From assembly GCF_016862435.1 (NCBI RefSeq), contig NZ_BOMY01000041.1:248001-312000 (forward strand): a stretch of DNA of 64,000 nt, read 5' to 3'. This DNA is from Paractinoplanes tereljensis (lineage in GTDB: Bacteria; Actinomycetota; Actinomycetes; Mycobacteriales; Micromonosporaceae). The notes below the pieces were generated by a model. The model had not been told where the DNA came from, searched no databases, and was given only the letters and a program-made list of their open reading frames with translations. A program made the translations under genes and the position numbers. The stretch's first letter is position 1; each line of letters starts with the position of its first letter. Positions 8,610 to 17,675 of this stretch are shown piece after piece.

Positions 8610-9722
8610 TCAGATCGGGGCGGCCATCGCGGCGTGGCCCCGGCCGATGAGCTGATGGACCTCGTGGTGGCGGCCCTCGCGTTCGCGGCGGCCGATCTCC
8701 AGGGAGGTCTCCAGCAGGGCCCGGACCCGTTCGCGGCGGCGGTCCTGGTAGGCGGTGAAGGCGTCCGCCAGTTCGTCGTGCCGGGCAATCTCGTCGGCCA
8801 GCACCACGGCGTCCTCGATCGCCAGGGCCGCACCGCTGACCATCTGCGGCGACGGCGAGTGCGCGGCGTCGCCGACCAGCACGCCTCGGCCGGCGTGCCA
8901 CGGGCCCTCGACCAGGAGGGCCTGGACCGGCCGGCGGACGACCTGGCCGGGCTCCGTGATGGCGTCGCGCACCGCGGCGAACCGGCCGGTGAACGGCGCC
9001 AGCAGGTCGCGCATCCGGGTAGCCAGTTCCTCGTCCGGAACCTCGCCGGGAACGTCGGTGACCTCGGTCAGGAACACGTACGCCTGGGTCGGCGAAATCG
9101 GGATGACCCCGGTGGTGCCGGCCGGGCCGGCGAAGGTGTGGATGTCGTCGGCCCAGGCCGGGCGGTCGACCAGGGCCCGCCACACCATCTGGCCGGTGAA
9201 CCACGGCTCGCCGGGAAGGCCGAGCAGTTCCCGGGTGCGGGAGCGGACGCCGTCCGCGCCGACCAGGTAGTCGACGGTGCGCTCGGTGCCGTCGGAGAGC
9301 CGCGCGGCCCCCGCGGAGATCTCCACGACGGTGAGCCCGGTGCGCAGGGTGGCACCCCCGGCGGCGGCTCGTTCGCGCAGGATGCGGTGCAGCGCGGGAC
9401 GGCCGATGCCGACCTCGGTGGGCTGCCCGGGACCGAGAACGCTGGGCGGCTCGGTGGTGGCGCGCAGCTCACCGGCCGAGTCGTGGTGCCGGTGGCGGTG
9501 GATCGGCGCACCGGCCGCGAGGCATTCGTCGGCCAGGTCGATGGCCCGCAGGGCACGCAGGGCAGGCCCGGTGAGGCTCAGACCCCAGCCGGCCACGGCC
9601 CAGTCCGGCCGGATCTCCAGCACCTCGACGTCGTGCCCGGCCCGGCGCGCCGCGATCGCATGCACGAGCCCGGCGATTCCGCCGCCCACCACCAACACCG
9701 TCACCGCTCCAGTGTGGACCAT
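8610..9722 (-). CDS. FAD-dependent aromatic-ring-type monooxygenase
   Basis: 370 residues. The N-terminal dinucleotide-binding motif VLVVGGGIAGLVHA is followed by the internal DYLVGADGVRS (the DG motif of class A flavoprotein monooxygenases) and the C-terminal GVLVGDAAHSPSP (the GD motif that binds FAD ribose). This is the PHBH/UbiH type of enzyme, which uses FAD, NAD(P)H and O2. ATG at 9722 has an AGAGG eight bases upstream; GTGs at 9704 or 9698 are alternative starts. Its stop is 19 bases before the AfsR-like regulator, so the two are probably one transcript. It might modify a metabolite or the small peptide of the same unit, but that is speculation from position. Confidence 0.88.
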   Translation of the reverse strand: MVHTGAVTVLVVGGGIAGLVHAIAARRAGHDVEVLEIRPDWAVAGWGLSLTGPALRALRAIDLADECLAAGAPIHRHRHHDSAGELRATTEPPSVLGPGQPTEVGIGRPALHRILRERAAAGGATLRTGLTVVEISAGAARLSDGTERTVDYLVGADGVRSRTRELLGLPGEPWFTGQMVWRALVDRPAWADDIHTFAGPAGTTGVIPISPTQAYVFLTEVTDVPGEVPDEELATRMRDLLAPFTGRFAAVRDAITEPGQVVRRPVQALLVEGPWHAGRGVLVGDAAHSPSPQMVSGAALAIEDAVVLADEIARHDELADAFTAYQDRRRERVRALLETSLEIGRREREGRHHEVHQLIGRGHAAMAAPI

Positions 9723-9755
9723 GGCGGCGACCTCTGGCGGCTCAGGCGGCCGAAA

Positions 9756-10187
9756 TCAGAGGGAGGCGGAGCCCGGCATCGGTTCCAGCCGGTCGACGAC
9801 GTACGTCTTGAGCTTGATCGTGTCGCCGGGCGCGGCGACCAGCTCCCAGCTGTGGTAGGCCTCGAAGCCCAGCCATTGGCTCTTGGCGGCCGGCGGATTC
9901 CAGATCCGGGCCTGCCAGTTGACGACGACCGAGACGGCCGCGGTGCGCTGGTCGAGTGCGGTGACGTCCACCGAGGTGATCGCGTGCACCTCATCGAAGA
10001 AGCGGTTGGTGACGGCCTTGTACCAGTCGGCGAAGCCGCCGTGCCCGTGTACGGTCGCCTCCGGGAACCGCATCTCCAGGCCTCGGTCGAGCAGGTAGGG
10101 CAGAACCGCGCCGAGCTCGTCGTGCCGGTCCAGCGAGCGGTACCACGCGGTGACAAGTTTGCGAATGTTGTCCTCGGTCAATGCCAT
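9756..10187 (-). CDS. SnoaL-like / NTF2-fold protein
   Basis: 143 residues, starting at an ATG preceded by AGGAGG. The NTF2-like cone fold is suggested by LVTAWYRSLDRHDELGAVLPYLLD at the start and the regularly spaced Trp/Phe strands (VVVNWQARIWN, YHSWELV). This family includes polyketide cyclases, ketosteroid isomerases and many small ligand-binding proteins; no catalytic Asp/His set can be assigned with certainty. It is transcribed divergently from the AraC-DinB regulator, with 171 bp between the starts. Confidence 0.65.
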   Translation of the reverse strand: MALTEDNIRKLVTAWYRSLDRHDELGAVLPYLLDRGLEMRFPEATVHGHGGFADWYKAVTNRFFDEVHAITSVDVTALDQRTAAVSVVVNWQARIWNPPAAKSQWLGFEAYHSWELVAAPGDTIKLKTYVVDRLEPMPGSASL

Positions 10188-10358
10188 GACCGGGCCTCCT
10201 AACCGGGTACTTCGCGGTCGCGTTCAGCGTTCATCCTGACCGTGGTAACCGCCCGGCGGCATCGAATCTCCCGAAAGGGACCACCGGTCACACCCCTTCG
10301 GCGCTACACAGCAAGAACTGTCAGGTCCCGCACGGCCCTCGGCCGGGACAATTCAGCG

Positions 10359-11291
10359 GTGACTAACGTGGGCCGGGACCGGCTGAGGGAACTGCTGGAC
10401 GCGGTGCTCGCCGATGGCGAGGTGCGCTCGCTGGGCGACATGGCCGGCGACGCGTACGCCTCGCCGTTTCATTTCAGCCGGATGCTCGCTCGCGGCACCG
10501 GCGAGTCGCCGGTGGCCATGCGGCGGCGGGTGCTGCTGGAACGGGCCGCCTGGCAGCTGCGGAACGGCTCAGCGGTGACCGAGGCGGCGTGGGCGGCCGG
10601 CTACGACTCGGCCGAGGGCTTCTCCCGGGCGTACGCACGGGCCTTCGGGCACCCGCCGAGCCGGCCCGCGGAGCGGCACTGGCTGCCGGCGCCGAACGGC
10701 ATTCACTTCCACCCGCCGATCTCGCTGTGGGTCGACACCAACGAGCACACGACCAACCCGCTCACCGAGCAACTGGTCCGCCACGACCTCGACGACACCA
10801 CCGCCCTCCTCGCCTACGCGAAGCGGCTGTCCTCGTCCGAGCTGCACGAGGTACGGCTGCCAGGCACGGTGGTGCTGGAGTGGGACGGCACCGAGGAGAG
10901 CATCGGCGACGTCCTGCACCATCTGGTGCGCACCAAACAGACCTGGCTGGCCTCCATCGACGGCCTCGACACCCCGGTCTACCCGGCCCGGCCCACCGTC
11001 GCCGACCTCGTCGACCGGCATGAGGTGATCGGCCCGGCCTGGCTGGCGATGGTGCGCGACCTGGAGGCCCGCGGCGCGTGGGGCGACCGGCTGATCGACG
11101 CGCTGTGCGACCCACCGGAGAGCTTCGTGATGAGCGGCGTGGTCGCGCACGTCCTGACCTTCGCGGCCCACCGCCGCCAACTGGTACGCCACATGCTGCG
11201 CACGGCCGGCCACCCGGTCGGCCCGGGCGACCCGATCATGTGGCTGCGCCGCCACCGTAACGAGGAAACGACCGGAGACGATCTGACATGA
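10359..11291 (+). CDS. AraC-type HTH fused to a DinB-like domain
   Basis: 310 residues from the GTG at 10359; an ATG-initiated extension to 10242 looks non-coding. The N-terminal ~100 residues are a two-helix-turn-helix AraC/XylS DNA-binding unit (ASPFHFSRMLARGTGESP, then AAWAAGYDSAEGFSRAYARAFGHPP). The C-terminal half resembles the four-helix DinB/mycothiol-dependent fold (IGDVLHHLVRTKQTWLASIDG; HVLTFAAHRRQLVRHML with histidines placed as metal ligands). Such fusions occur in actinomycetes and may sense thiols or small molecules. The stop overlaps the next gene's start (ATGA). Confidence 0.82.
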   Translation: MTNVGRDRLRELLDAVLADGEVRSLGDMAGDAYASPFHFSRMLARGTGESPVAMRRRVLLERAAWQLRNGSAVTEAAWAAGYDSAEGFSRAYARAFGHPPSRPAERHWLPAPNGIHFHPPISLWVDTNEHTTNPLTEQLVRHDLDDTTALLAYAKRLSSSELHEVRLPGTVVLEWDGTEESIGDVLHHLVRTKQTWLASIDGLDTPVYPARPTVADLVDRHEVIGPAWLAMVRDLEARGAWGDRLIDALCDPPESFVMSGVVAHVLTFAAHRRQLVRHMLRTAGHPVGPGDPIMWLRRHRNEETTGDDLT

Positions 11292-11836
11292 CAAGCACGA
11301 TCTACTACGTGGCCAGCACCCTGGACGGCTTCATCGCCGACCAGCACCACTCGCTGGACTGGCTGCTCAAGCAGGACATCGACCAGCAGGGCCCGATGAA
11401 CTACACCGACTTCATCGGCGAGGTGGGCGCGGTCCTGATGGGAGCGTCGACGTACGAGTGGCTCCTCCGGCACCAGACCGAAACCGGCGAGAGCTGGCCG
11501 TACACCCAGCCTTCTTGGGTTTTCACCCACCGCGACCAACCCGCCCAGCCCGGCGCCGACATCCGTTTCACCAGCGCCCCGGTCCCCGAGGTGCACGCCG
11601 AGGCGGTCAAGGCCGCAAACGGCAAGGACGTGTGGGTGGTAGGCGGCGGCGACCTGGCCGGCCAGTTCGCCGACGCCGGCCTGCTGGACGAGCTGGTGGT
11701 GAGCTACGCCCCGGTAACGCTGGGCGCCGGCGCACCCCTTCTCCCCCGCCGCCTGGATCTACGTCTACGAGAGACCGCCCGAAACGCCGCGTTCATCGCC
11801 GCCCGCTACGACGTGGTGGGCATCGCGGGCAGATAA
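11288..11836 (+). CDS. Dihydrofolate reductase-family protein (RibD C-terminal type)
   Basis: 182 residues. The N-terminus YYVASTLDGFIADQ and the central WVVGGGDLAGQFADAGLLDEL are the signatures of the RibD-C/DHFR-like fold, which binds NADPH and reduces a pterin or pyrimidine-like substrate. Many actinobacterial members have no known substrate. Translation is coupled to the AraC-DinB gene by an ATGA overlap, so the regulator probably controls it or shares its signal. Confidence 0.82.
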   Translation: MTSTIYYVASTLDGFIADQHHSLDWLLKQDIDQQGPMNYTDFIGEVGAVLMGASTYEWLLRHQTETGESWPYTQPSWVFTHRDQPAQPGADIRFTSAPVPEVHAEAVKAANGKDVWVVGGGDLAGQFADAGLLDELVVSYAPVTLGAGAPLLPRRLDLRLRETARNAAFIAARYDVVGIAGR

Positions 11837-11904
11837 CGGTGTGCGGAAAGGTATCCACCTTGACTTTGCCGGAGAAGGCGCTGAAACATTTAAGAAACAT
11901 TTGT

Positions 11905-11916
11905 GAGAGCGCTCTC
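11905..11916. promoter_or_regulatory. LacI/CebR-type operator upstream of the ricin/beta-helix gene
   Basis: GAGAGCGCTCTC is a perfect 12-bp palindrome 28 bp before the ATG at 11945. It resembles the TGGGAGCGCTCCCA sites of CebR-type LacI repressors that control cello-oligosaccharide genes in Streptomyces. A sister site lies at 28944-28955 before the GH62 gene. No LacI gene is present in the window. Confidence 0.6.
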
Positions 11917-11944
11917 CCCTGGCAACAAGGAAGAAGGACGGCAC

Positions 11945-14155
11945 ATGAAGGTTGTCCCTCGACGGCGCCACCGCGGGTTGCTCGCGGCCCTGGTGCTGAT
12001 GGTGGTCGCCGCGCTCGGGCTGGTCGGTGGTGCCCAGGCGGCGTCGGCCGCCATCGTCGGTAACACGATCGCCGGCCCCGGCGGCAAATGCGTCGACGTC
12101 AGCGGTGACGACACCGGAGTCAACGGCACCGCCGTGCAGCTCTGGGACTGCCAGACCAACAGCGTGGACCAGCACTGGAGCTGGAGCGGCACCGCGCTGA
12201 CCACCATCGGCCGCTGCCTGGACGTGGTGAGCGGCGGGACCGGCAACGGCACGCAGCTTCAGCTCTACGACTGCAACGGCACCGGCGCTCAGCAGTGGGC
12301 CCAGCAGACCAACGGCAGCCTCAAGAACCCGCAGTCCGGCCGGTGCGTGGACGCGCCGAGCGGGGCCACCGCCAACGGGACCCGCCTGCAGATCTGGGAC
12401 TGCAACGGCACCGCCGCCCAGGCCTTCACCGTCACCACCGGGACGACCAACCCGGGCACCTGCCCGACCTACTCCGACACGCCGGACTTCGGGCCGAACG
12501 TGCACATCTACGACCACTCGATGACCGACGCCGCCATCCAGTCCTCACTGGACAGCGTTTTCAACGCCCAGAAGGACACGCTCTCCGCGCAATTCGGAAC
12601 GCGCCGCGACGCGCTGGTCTTCAAACCAAGCACGACGCCGTACGCGGTGGGAGCGAACCTGGGCTTCAACACCTCGATCCTCGGCCTGGGTCAAAATCCC
12701 GATGACGTACGCATCAACGGTGCCGTGACGGTCGACGCGTTCAACGCCAGCGACGCCGGGAACGCCACCCAGAACTTCTGGCGCTCGGCCGAGAACCTGT
12801 CGGTCAACTCGCTCGGTGGCGCCAACCGGTGGGCCGTCGCCCAGGCCGCGCCGTTCCGCCGGATCCACGTGGTCGGCGGGCTCAACGCGTACCCGGCCAG
12901 TTACGGCTGGGCCAGCGGCGGATACATCGCCGACTCCAAGATCGACGGTACCGTCGAGTCCGCGTCGCAGCAGCAGTGGTACTCGCGGGACAGCACGTTC
13001 GGCGCGTGGAGCGGCTCGAACTGGAACATGGTGTTCTCGGGTGTGAACGGCGCCCCGGCCACCAACTTCAACACCGACCCGGCGTCGGGCCCGCGTTACA
13101 CGACCCTCGCCACCACCCCGGTGTCGCGGGACGTGCCCTACCTGTACACCGACTCGGCCGGAAAGTACCGGGTCTTCCTGCCGTCGCTGCGCACCAACGC
13201 CTCCGGGCCCAGCTGGGCCGGCGGCAGCACGGCCGGTTCCTCGCTGCCGATGAGCAACTTCTACGTCGTGAAGCAGGGTGACACGGCGGCGAACATCAAC
13301 ACGGCGCTGGCCAACGGCTGCAACGTCTTCTTCACGCCGGGCATCTACCACGTCAACCAGACCCTGCACGTCACCAAGGCCAACACCGTGGTGCTCGGCA
13401 TCGGTTACCCGACGATCATTCCCGACAACGGCGTCAACGCGATGGATGTCGCGGACGTCGACGGCGTACGCCTCAAGGGTTTGCTCTTCGACGCCGGCAC
13501 GACCAACAGTGACACTCTCCTGAAGGTCGGTTTGGCCAAGTCGGGCGTAGCCCACGCGGCCAATCCGACGACCGTGCAGGACGTGTTCTTCCGGATCGGC
13601 GGCATGGTGGCCGGCAAGGCCACCAACAGCCTGGTCGTCAACACCAACAACACGATCATCGACCACACCTGGGCCTGGCGGGCCGACCACGGCGCCGGCA
13701 TCGGCTGGACCGTGAACACCGCCGACAACGGCCTGACCGTCAACGGTGACAACGTGCTGGCAACCGGCCTTTTCGTCGAGCATTACCAGAAGAACGAGGT
13801 CATCTGGAACGGCGCCAACGGCAAAATCATTTTCTTCCAGAACGAGATGCCGTACGACCCACCGAACCAAGCCGCCTGGATGAACGGTACGCAGAACGGC
13901 TACCCGGCGATCAAGGTGGCCTCCGGCGTCACCACCTTTGAGGCCTGGGGCCTGGGCAGTTACTGCTTCTTCAACGTCAACAACTCGGTGGCCTCACTCC
14001 GCGCCTTCGAGGTGCCCGCAGTCGCCGGGGTGAAATTCCACAACATGGCGATCGTGTCACTCGGCGGCATCGGCACCATTTCCCACATCATCAACAACAC
14101 CGGCGCCGCCGCCACGCCCAGCTACAACAACTCCTACCTGGTCAACTTCCCGTAA
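11945..14155 (+). CDS. Secreted ricin-lectin + right-handed beta-helix protein
   Basis: 736 residues from the ATG at 11945 (AAGGA seven bases upstream). A Sec signal peptide (about 1-33, ending AQAASAA) is followed by a ricin-type/CBM13 trefoil (about 35-165) with three QxW-type repeats (QLWDCQTN, QLYDCNGT, QIWDCNGT). The remaining ~560 residues have the Gly/Asn/Val-rich repeating texture of a right-handed parallel beta-helix, including LGIGYPTIIPDNG and the NTIIDHTWAWRADHG segment. This long beta-helix type occurs in actinomycetes under inconsistent names (for example factor 5/8-type protein). I cannot assign a reaction; a polysaccharide lyase or hydrolase is likely given the lectin and the LacI-type operator upstream. 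Confidence 0.8.
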   Translation: MKVVPRRRHRGLLAALVLMVVAALGLVGGAQAASAAIVGNTIAGPGGKCVDVSGDDTGVNGTAVQLWDCQTNSVDQHWSWSGTALTTIGRCLDVVSGGTGNGTQLQLYDCNGTGAQQWAQQTNGSLKNPQSGRCVDAPSGATANGTRLQIWDCNGTAAQAFTVTTGTTNPGTCPTYSDTPDFGPNVHIYDHSMTDAAIQSSLDSVFNAQKDTLSAQFGTRRDALVFKPSTTPYAVGANLGFNTSILGLGQNPDDVRINGAVTVDAFNASDAGNATQNFWRSAENLSVNSLGGANRWAVAQAAPFRRIHVVGGLNAYPASYGWASGGYIADSKIDGTVESASQQQWYSRDSTFGAWSGSNWNMVFSGVNGAPATNFNTDPASGPRYTTLATTPVSRDVPYLYTDSAGKYRVFLPSLRTNASGPSWAGGSTAGSSLPMSNFYVVKQGDTAANINTALANGCNVFFTPGIYHVNQTLHVTKANTVVLGIGYPTIIPDNGVNAMDVADVDGVRLKGLLFDAGTTNSDTLLKVGLAKSGVAHAANPTTVQDVFFRIGGMVAGKATNSLVVNTNNTIIDHTWAWRADHGAGIGWTVNTADNGLTVNGDNVLATGLFVEHYQKNEVIWNGANGKIIFFQNEMPYDPPNQAAWMNGTQNGYPAIKVASGVTTFEAWGLGSYCFFNVNNSVASLRAFEVPAVAGVKFHNMAIVSLGGIGTISHIINNTGAAATPSYNNSYLVNFP

Positions 14156-14163
14156 AACCGGCA

Positions 14164-14189
14164 GCCGGGCCCGAGCGATCGGGCCCGGC
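14164..14189 (+). terminator. Rho-independent-type hairpin after the ricin/beta-helix gene
   Basis: Perfect 11-bp GC stem (gccgggcccga / tcgggcccggc) with a 4-base loop, nine bases after the stop. It lacks a T-run, as is usual in actinomycetes. Confidence 0.75.
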
Positions 14190-14259
14190 ACCTGTCAGTA
14201 ATCGGACGACCCCGAAGTGTTGCCCCCGTCGATACCATCAGGGCGGAAGGGGGCGACGC

Positions 14260-15273
14260 ATGGCCCACGGCTCCAACCTCCTGCGCAAGGTCGCTTGGAC
14301 ACTGCTGGCCGGTTTTCTCAGCTTCAGCGTCACCGGCCTGCTCGACAAGGTCCTCAACGTCAGCCTGGCCGACCAACTCATCGTCACCATCGTGATCGGT
14401 GGCGTCGCCCTGATGGTGCAATACCTGGCCGAGGTGGAACGCCGCCTCAACGAGGCCGAGCGAAGCCAGCAGGCGGCCGTCGAGGAACTCCGGCGGTTGC
14501 TCCAACGTGGCTTCGAGAGCGTCGACGAGGCGACCGAGCTGATGGGTGAGATCGAGCAGTCCGCCGTCCGGCGCGATCTGCTCAAGCAGGTGATCCACCG
14601 CTCCGCGCACATCACGCCGACGGTGTTGCCGCTGGTCCAGTTCCTGGCCGACAGCGAGACCAAACGCCTGGCCGAGACCCTGCAGTCGCTGTCCGACGGG
14701 CATGAGGTGTTCTACGACGGCGAGGACCGCGAGTTCATGCTGGCGCTGACCCGCGGCATCAAGAAGTCGCTGCTCGCCACGAGTTGGGCGACGAGCACCG
14801 CGGCGGCCGTGGAGTTCGAGGCCGGCTTCTGGCTCACCGACCTCGGCGCCCGATACCTCGACCTGCAGCGGGCGGCGGTCCGCCGGGGCGTGGACATCCG
14901 GCGCATCTTCATTCTCGACTCACCGAAGCTGCGGGCCGACCCGGACCTGCGCCGGATCCTCGCGATGCAGCGCAGCGCCGGCATCCACGTGCGGCTCAGC
15001 GACGGCAGCGGGGTGGCGCAGGACGGCGGGCTGTCCGACTTCGTCATTTTCGACGAGGAGGTCTGTTACGACACCACGCCGGTCACCCGCCGGGAGGCCC
15101 CCGGTGCGCCGTGGCGGCTCACCACCCGGATCGTGCTCGACGAGGACACGACCCGGCATCGGGTGGAGCGGTTCAGCGACCTGTGGGAGAACGCGTTACC
15201 GCTGGACCAGGCCGACATCAGCCAGAACGGCCCGGCCGTGATCACCGGTCCGGAATCCCTCGGACCGGCGTAG
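14260..15273 (+). CDS. Membrane-anchored protein with coiled coil and PLD-like C-terminal domain, function unknown
   Basis: 337 residues, ATG preceded by AAGGGGG. Two hydrophobic helices (about 10-30 and 40-58) are followed by a charged coiled coil (about 60-105, VERRLNEAERSQQAAVEEL). The C-terminal ~200 residues contain strand patterns seen in phospholipase-D-like sensor domains (VRRGVDIRRIFIL, then LSDFVIFDEEVCYDTTPV), but no HxKxxxxD motif is visible, so catalysis is doubtful. The 3' end overlaps the convergent oxygenase gene by 78 bp. The function is unknown; a membrane-bound sensor or scaffold is the most that can be said. Confidence 0.65.
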   Translation: MAHGSNLLRKVAWTLLAGFLSFSVTGLLDKVLNVSLADQLIVTIVIGGVALMVQYLAEVERRLNEAERSQQAAVEELRRLLQRGFESVDEATELMGEIEQSAVRRDLLKQVIHRSAHITPTVLPLVQFLADSETKRLAETLQSLSDGHEVFYDGEDREFMLALTRGIKKSLLATSWATSTAAAVEFEAGFWLTDLGARYLDLQRAAVRRGVDIRRIFILDSPKLRADPDLRRILAMQRSAGIHVRLSDGSGVAQDGGLSDFVIFDEEVCYDTTPVTRREAPGAPWRLTTRIVLDEDTTRHRVERFSDLWENALPLDQADISQNGPAVITGPESLGPA

Positions 15274-16200
15274 GTCGGCGGCCGCGTGGACCACCCGCAA
15301 CCACCGGTCACGGCCGTCGTAGCGCGCCTGGAACGCCCGCCGGCCATGCACGCTGCGCAGGTTGTCGATGATCAGGATCTCGCCCGGCGCCAGCCGCACG
15401 TCCTGCAGCCGGTCGTCGACCGCCTTGATCACGGTCTCCAGGGCGTCACACGCCTCGCCGTCGGCAGCGTCGCGGATCATGAAGGCCGGATCCAGCCGGA
15501 CGAACGGGCGGCTGCGGTCACCGGCCAGCACGGCAACCGCGGGCGGCTCGGCGACCGCGGTACTGCTCACGTTGGACGAGTCGGGTTCGATGCGGAAGCG
15601 CGGCTGGAACAGCAGCGACCGGGTGGGCTCCTCGATCGGCACCTCGGTGATCGGCACGAAGCTGGTCGCGGTGCTGTCGGGGTTACGCAGGCACAACAGG
15701 CAGATCCAGTCCGGCCGCAGCGGGTGGTAGGCGTCCTCGTTGTGCCACATCAGCTCGCCGGAGGAACTGGAGCCCAGCTGGGTCGTCTCGTGCCCCGGCT
15801 TCGGGCTGATATCACGGATCAAACGGCCGTCGTCCACACCGGCCTGCGAGACCGGATAGCCCAGGAACGACGCGATCAGCAGGAGCATCGCGTCGGCGCG
15901 CGCCAGCTCGTCGCGCTGCGGCGGCGTCGCGGTGACCGGCGGGCTGGTGCCGAGATCGGCGTCGGCGAGCGGGAGACCGCCGACGACGACACCACTGTCG
16001 CCGGAGAGGCGGAAGTCGACGAGAGCGCGGCGCAGGAGGACCGGCAATTCCTGGCTGAGAAGCGCGATCTTACGAAGCCGAGCGGCGGGTGAATCGTCCG
16101 ACCATTCGGCCAAGATCCGATCTGCCAAGCTCCGAACGGCCGCTCCGTCGGCCTGCGAGAGTGGCACTCGCGTAATCGGCCACGCTGCGTTCTCAGACAC
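15196..16200 (-). CDS. Fe(II)/2-oxoglutarate-dependent amino acid beta-hydroxylase (AsnO/VioC/clavaminate synthase family)
   Basis: 334 residues. The facial triad is visible as HNED (H-x-E, in ELMWHNEDAYHPLRPDW) and the distal His in DNLRSVHGRRAF; the following RYDGRDRWLRRV-like segment (RYDGRDRWLRV here) supplies the Arg that binds 2-oxoglutarate. This arrangement is that of asparagine, arginine and enduracididine beta-hydroxylases, which hydroxylate free or carrier-bound amino acids for nonribosomal peptides. No NRPS lies in the window, so it is an orphan here. It is transcribed divergently from the Pro/Trp-repeat gene and overlaps the previous gene tail to tail. Confidence 0.85.
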   Translation of the reverse strand: MSENAAWPITRVPLSQADGAAVRSLADRILAEWSDDSPAARLRKIALLSQELPVLLRRALVDFRLSGDSGVVVGGLPLADADLGTSPPVTATPPQRDELARADAMLLLIASFLGYPVSQAGVDDGRLIRDISPKPGHETTQLGSSSSGELMWHNEDAYHPLRPDWICLLCLRNPDSTATSFVPITEVPIEEPTRSLLFQPRFRIEPDSSNVSSTAVAEPPAVAVLAGDRSRPFVRLDPAFMIRDAADGEACDALETVIKAVDDRLQDVRLAPGEILIIDNLRSVHGRRAFQARYDGRDRWLRVVHAAADLRRSEGFRTGDHGRAVLADVGLVQR

Positions 16201-16345
16201 CGTTGTCCTCCGCTGATCCGCTATGTCGGCGCCGCCTCAAGAACGGGACAAACCGGTCTGGCGGCGATACTTCAGAATGGTACGCTCGGGACTGTTGATC
16301 ATTGCGCGCACCCGGCCGATGAGTGTCAGCCGGCCGGGAATGGGT

Positions 16346-17599
16346 ATGCCTTTCCTAATGCGTAGCGGATTGGCACAAGGGCAGGACAGTGCGCGCGGGC
16401 TCACCCGGCGTGTTGTCCGTCTATTTGTGCTGGTCGGCGTGGCCGCTGCGGTCTATCTCGGGCTGAGCCTCATCGACCACGCGGCATGGGCCGACGGCGG
16501 CGCGACTGATCGAATTGGCACAACGGATCCGGTCACCACGGTCAACGAGCTGGCCACCGGTGCCACAAAAGCCATCTCGGAACCGAAGTCGATCATTCCG
16601 AAGCCGCCTGCCCCGAAGGCCCATCCGCCGAAGCCCGACCGGCCGCTGATCAAGGCAGCCGCAGCCCACACGCCGAAGATCCAGAAGCCGAAAAAGATCT
16701 CCGCTGCGAAGATCCAGGCACCGGCGACGACCCCGGCCCCGGCCCCGGCCATCCGGCCCAGCGAGGCCGCCCGAGCCGACAAGGCAGTCCGGCCCAGCGA
16801 GGCGATCCGGACCGACAAGGTAATCCGGCCCAGCGAGGCGATCCGGACCGGCGAAGCGGCCCGGCCCAGCGAGGCGGTCCGGCAAGCGCGGGCCAGGACA
16901 TCGAAGCTTCGGCAGCCCGCCTCCGATGTGGTCCGGGAGGCTGCCCAGGGCAGGGTGAGCCGGGCGCGGGCGGCGGTCGCCCAGCTCCCTTCGCTGCCCA
17001 AGCTCGCCGATCTGCCGCAGGCTGAACTCCCCACCTGGCCGCAGGTGCCCGCCTGGCCGCAGGTCCCCGCGTGGTCGCAGCTTCCCGCTTGGCCGCAAGT
17101 CCCCGCGTGGTCGCAGCTCCCCACGTGGCCGCAGATTCCCTCTTGGTCGCAGGTGCCCGCCTGGCCGCAGGTTCCTTCCTGGCCGGAGGCCGGGCTCCCC
17201 TCCCCGGCTCAGATTCCCTCCTGGTCGGTGGCGCCCGTCCGGGCGTCGACACCGGCTCGGGCTGCGGCATCGCCTACCATCCCGGTGCTGCGCCAACCCC
17301 TGGTGGCCGCCCTTGGGTGCCCGCTGCCGTCATCGCCCGCCTTCGGGCCGGCGCCCGAGCTGTCCGGCGTGATCACACCACCGGACGCACAGACCCGGCC
17401 GCCGGCGGCGCCGACGCGGCAGCCCGCTGACCGCTCCACGCCCACCGGGCAGGCGCGTGACTCCGGTGGCGGCAACACACCGGTGATGGGCACCGTCGCG
17501 TCGTCGTGGCGGCCCGAGGTGGCGGCGGCCGGCCATTGCCGGGCCGGCGATCTCACCGCTCGCGGGCGCACCGTCCGCTATTCAGGTCCGCCCAGCTGA
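16346..17599 (+). CDS. Membrane-anchored or secreted Pro/Trp-repeat protein, function unknown
   Basis: 417 residues if started at the ATG at 16346 (GGGA six bases upstream). The frame is open back to 16223, but that would leave only 22 bp for divergent promoters. A hydrophobic segment (VVRLFVLVGVAAAVYLGLSL) ending AWA-DGG looks like a signal peptide or anchor. The exported part is low complexity: a Lys/Pro/Ala region, four RPSEA(I/V)R-type repeats of about 12 residues (near 16750-16890), then about nine copies of a 6-residue unit P-x-W-(P/S)-Q-(V/L/I) (about 17027-17195). No enzyme domain is seen. A cell-wall-spanning or adhesive role is plausible but unproven. Confidence 0.6.
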   Translation: MPFLMRSGLAQGQDSARGLTRRVVRLFVLVGVAAAVYLGLSLIDHAAWADGGATDRIGTTDPVTTVNELATGATKAISEPKSIIPKPPAPKAHPPKPDRPLIKAAAAHTPKIQKPKKISAAKIQAPATTPAPAPAIRPSEAARADKAVRPSEAIRTDKVIRPSEAIRTGEAARPSEAVRQARARTSKLRQPASDVVREAAQGRVSRARAAVAQLPSLPKLADLPQAELPTWPQVPAWPQVPAWSQLPAWPQVPAWSQLPTWPQIPSWSQVPAWPQVPSWPEAGLPSPAQIPSWSVAPVRASTPARAAASPTIPVLRQPLVAALGCPLPSSPAFGPAPELSGVITPPDAQTRPPAAPTRQPADRSTPTGQARDSGGGNTPVMGTVASSWRPEVAAAGHCRAGDLTARGRTVRYSGPPS

Positions 17600-17675
17600 A
17601 CCAACTCCCGCAGGGATCCGGAAATCGGCCGGCTTTCGGCCGTACCGAAGCTTTGACCCTGGCTGGGAGGCCTTC

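Noticed and set aside
8591..8833. Upstream extension of the AfsR-like regulator
   Set aside because: Lies inside the FAD monooxygenase in another frame; SARP homology begins at the GTG at 8590.
17027..17195. 18-bp tandem units as a CRISPR-like or regulatory array
   Set aside because: The repeats keep the reading frame of the Pro/Trp protein and vary mainly at third codon positions, so they are protein repeats.
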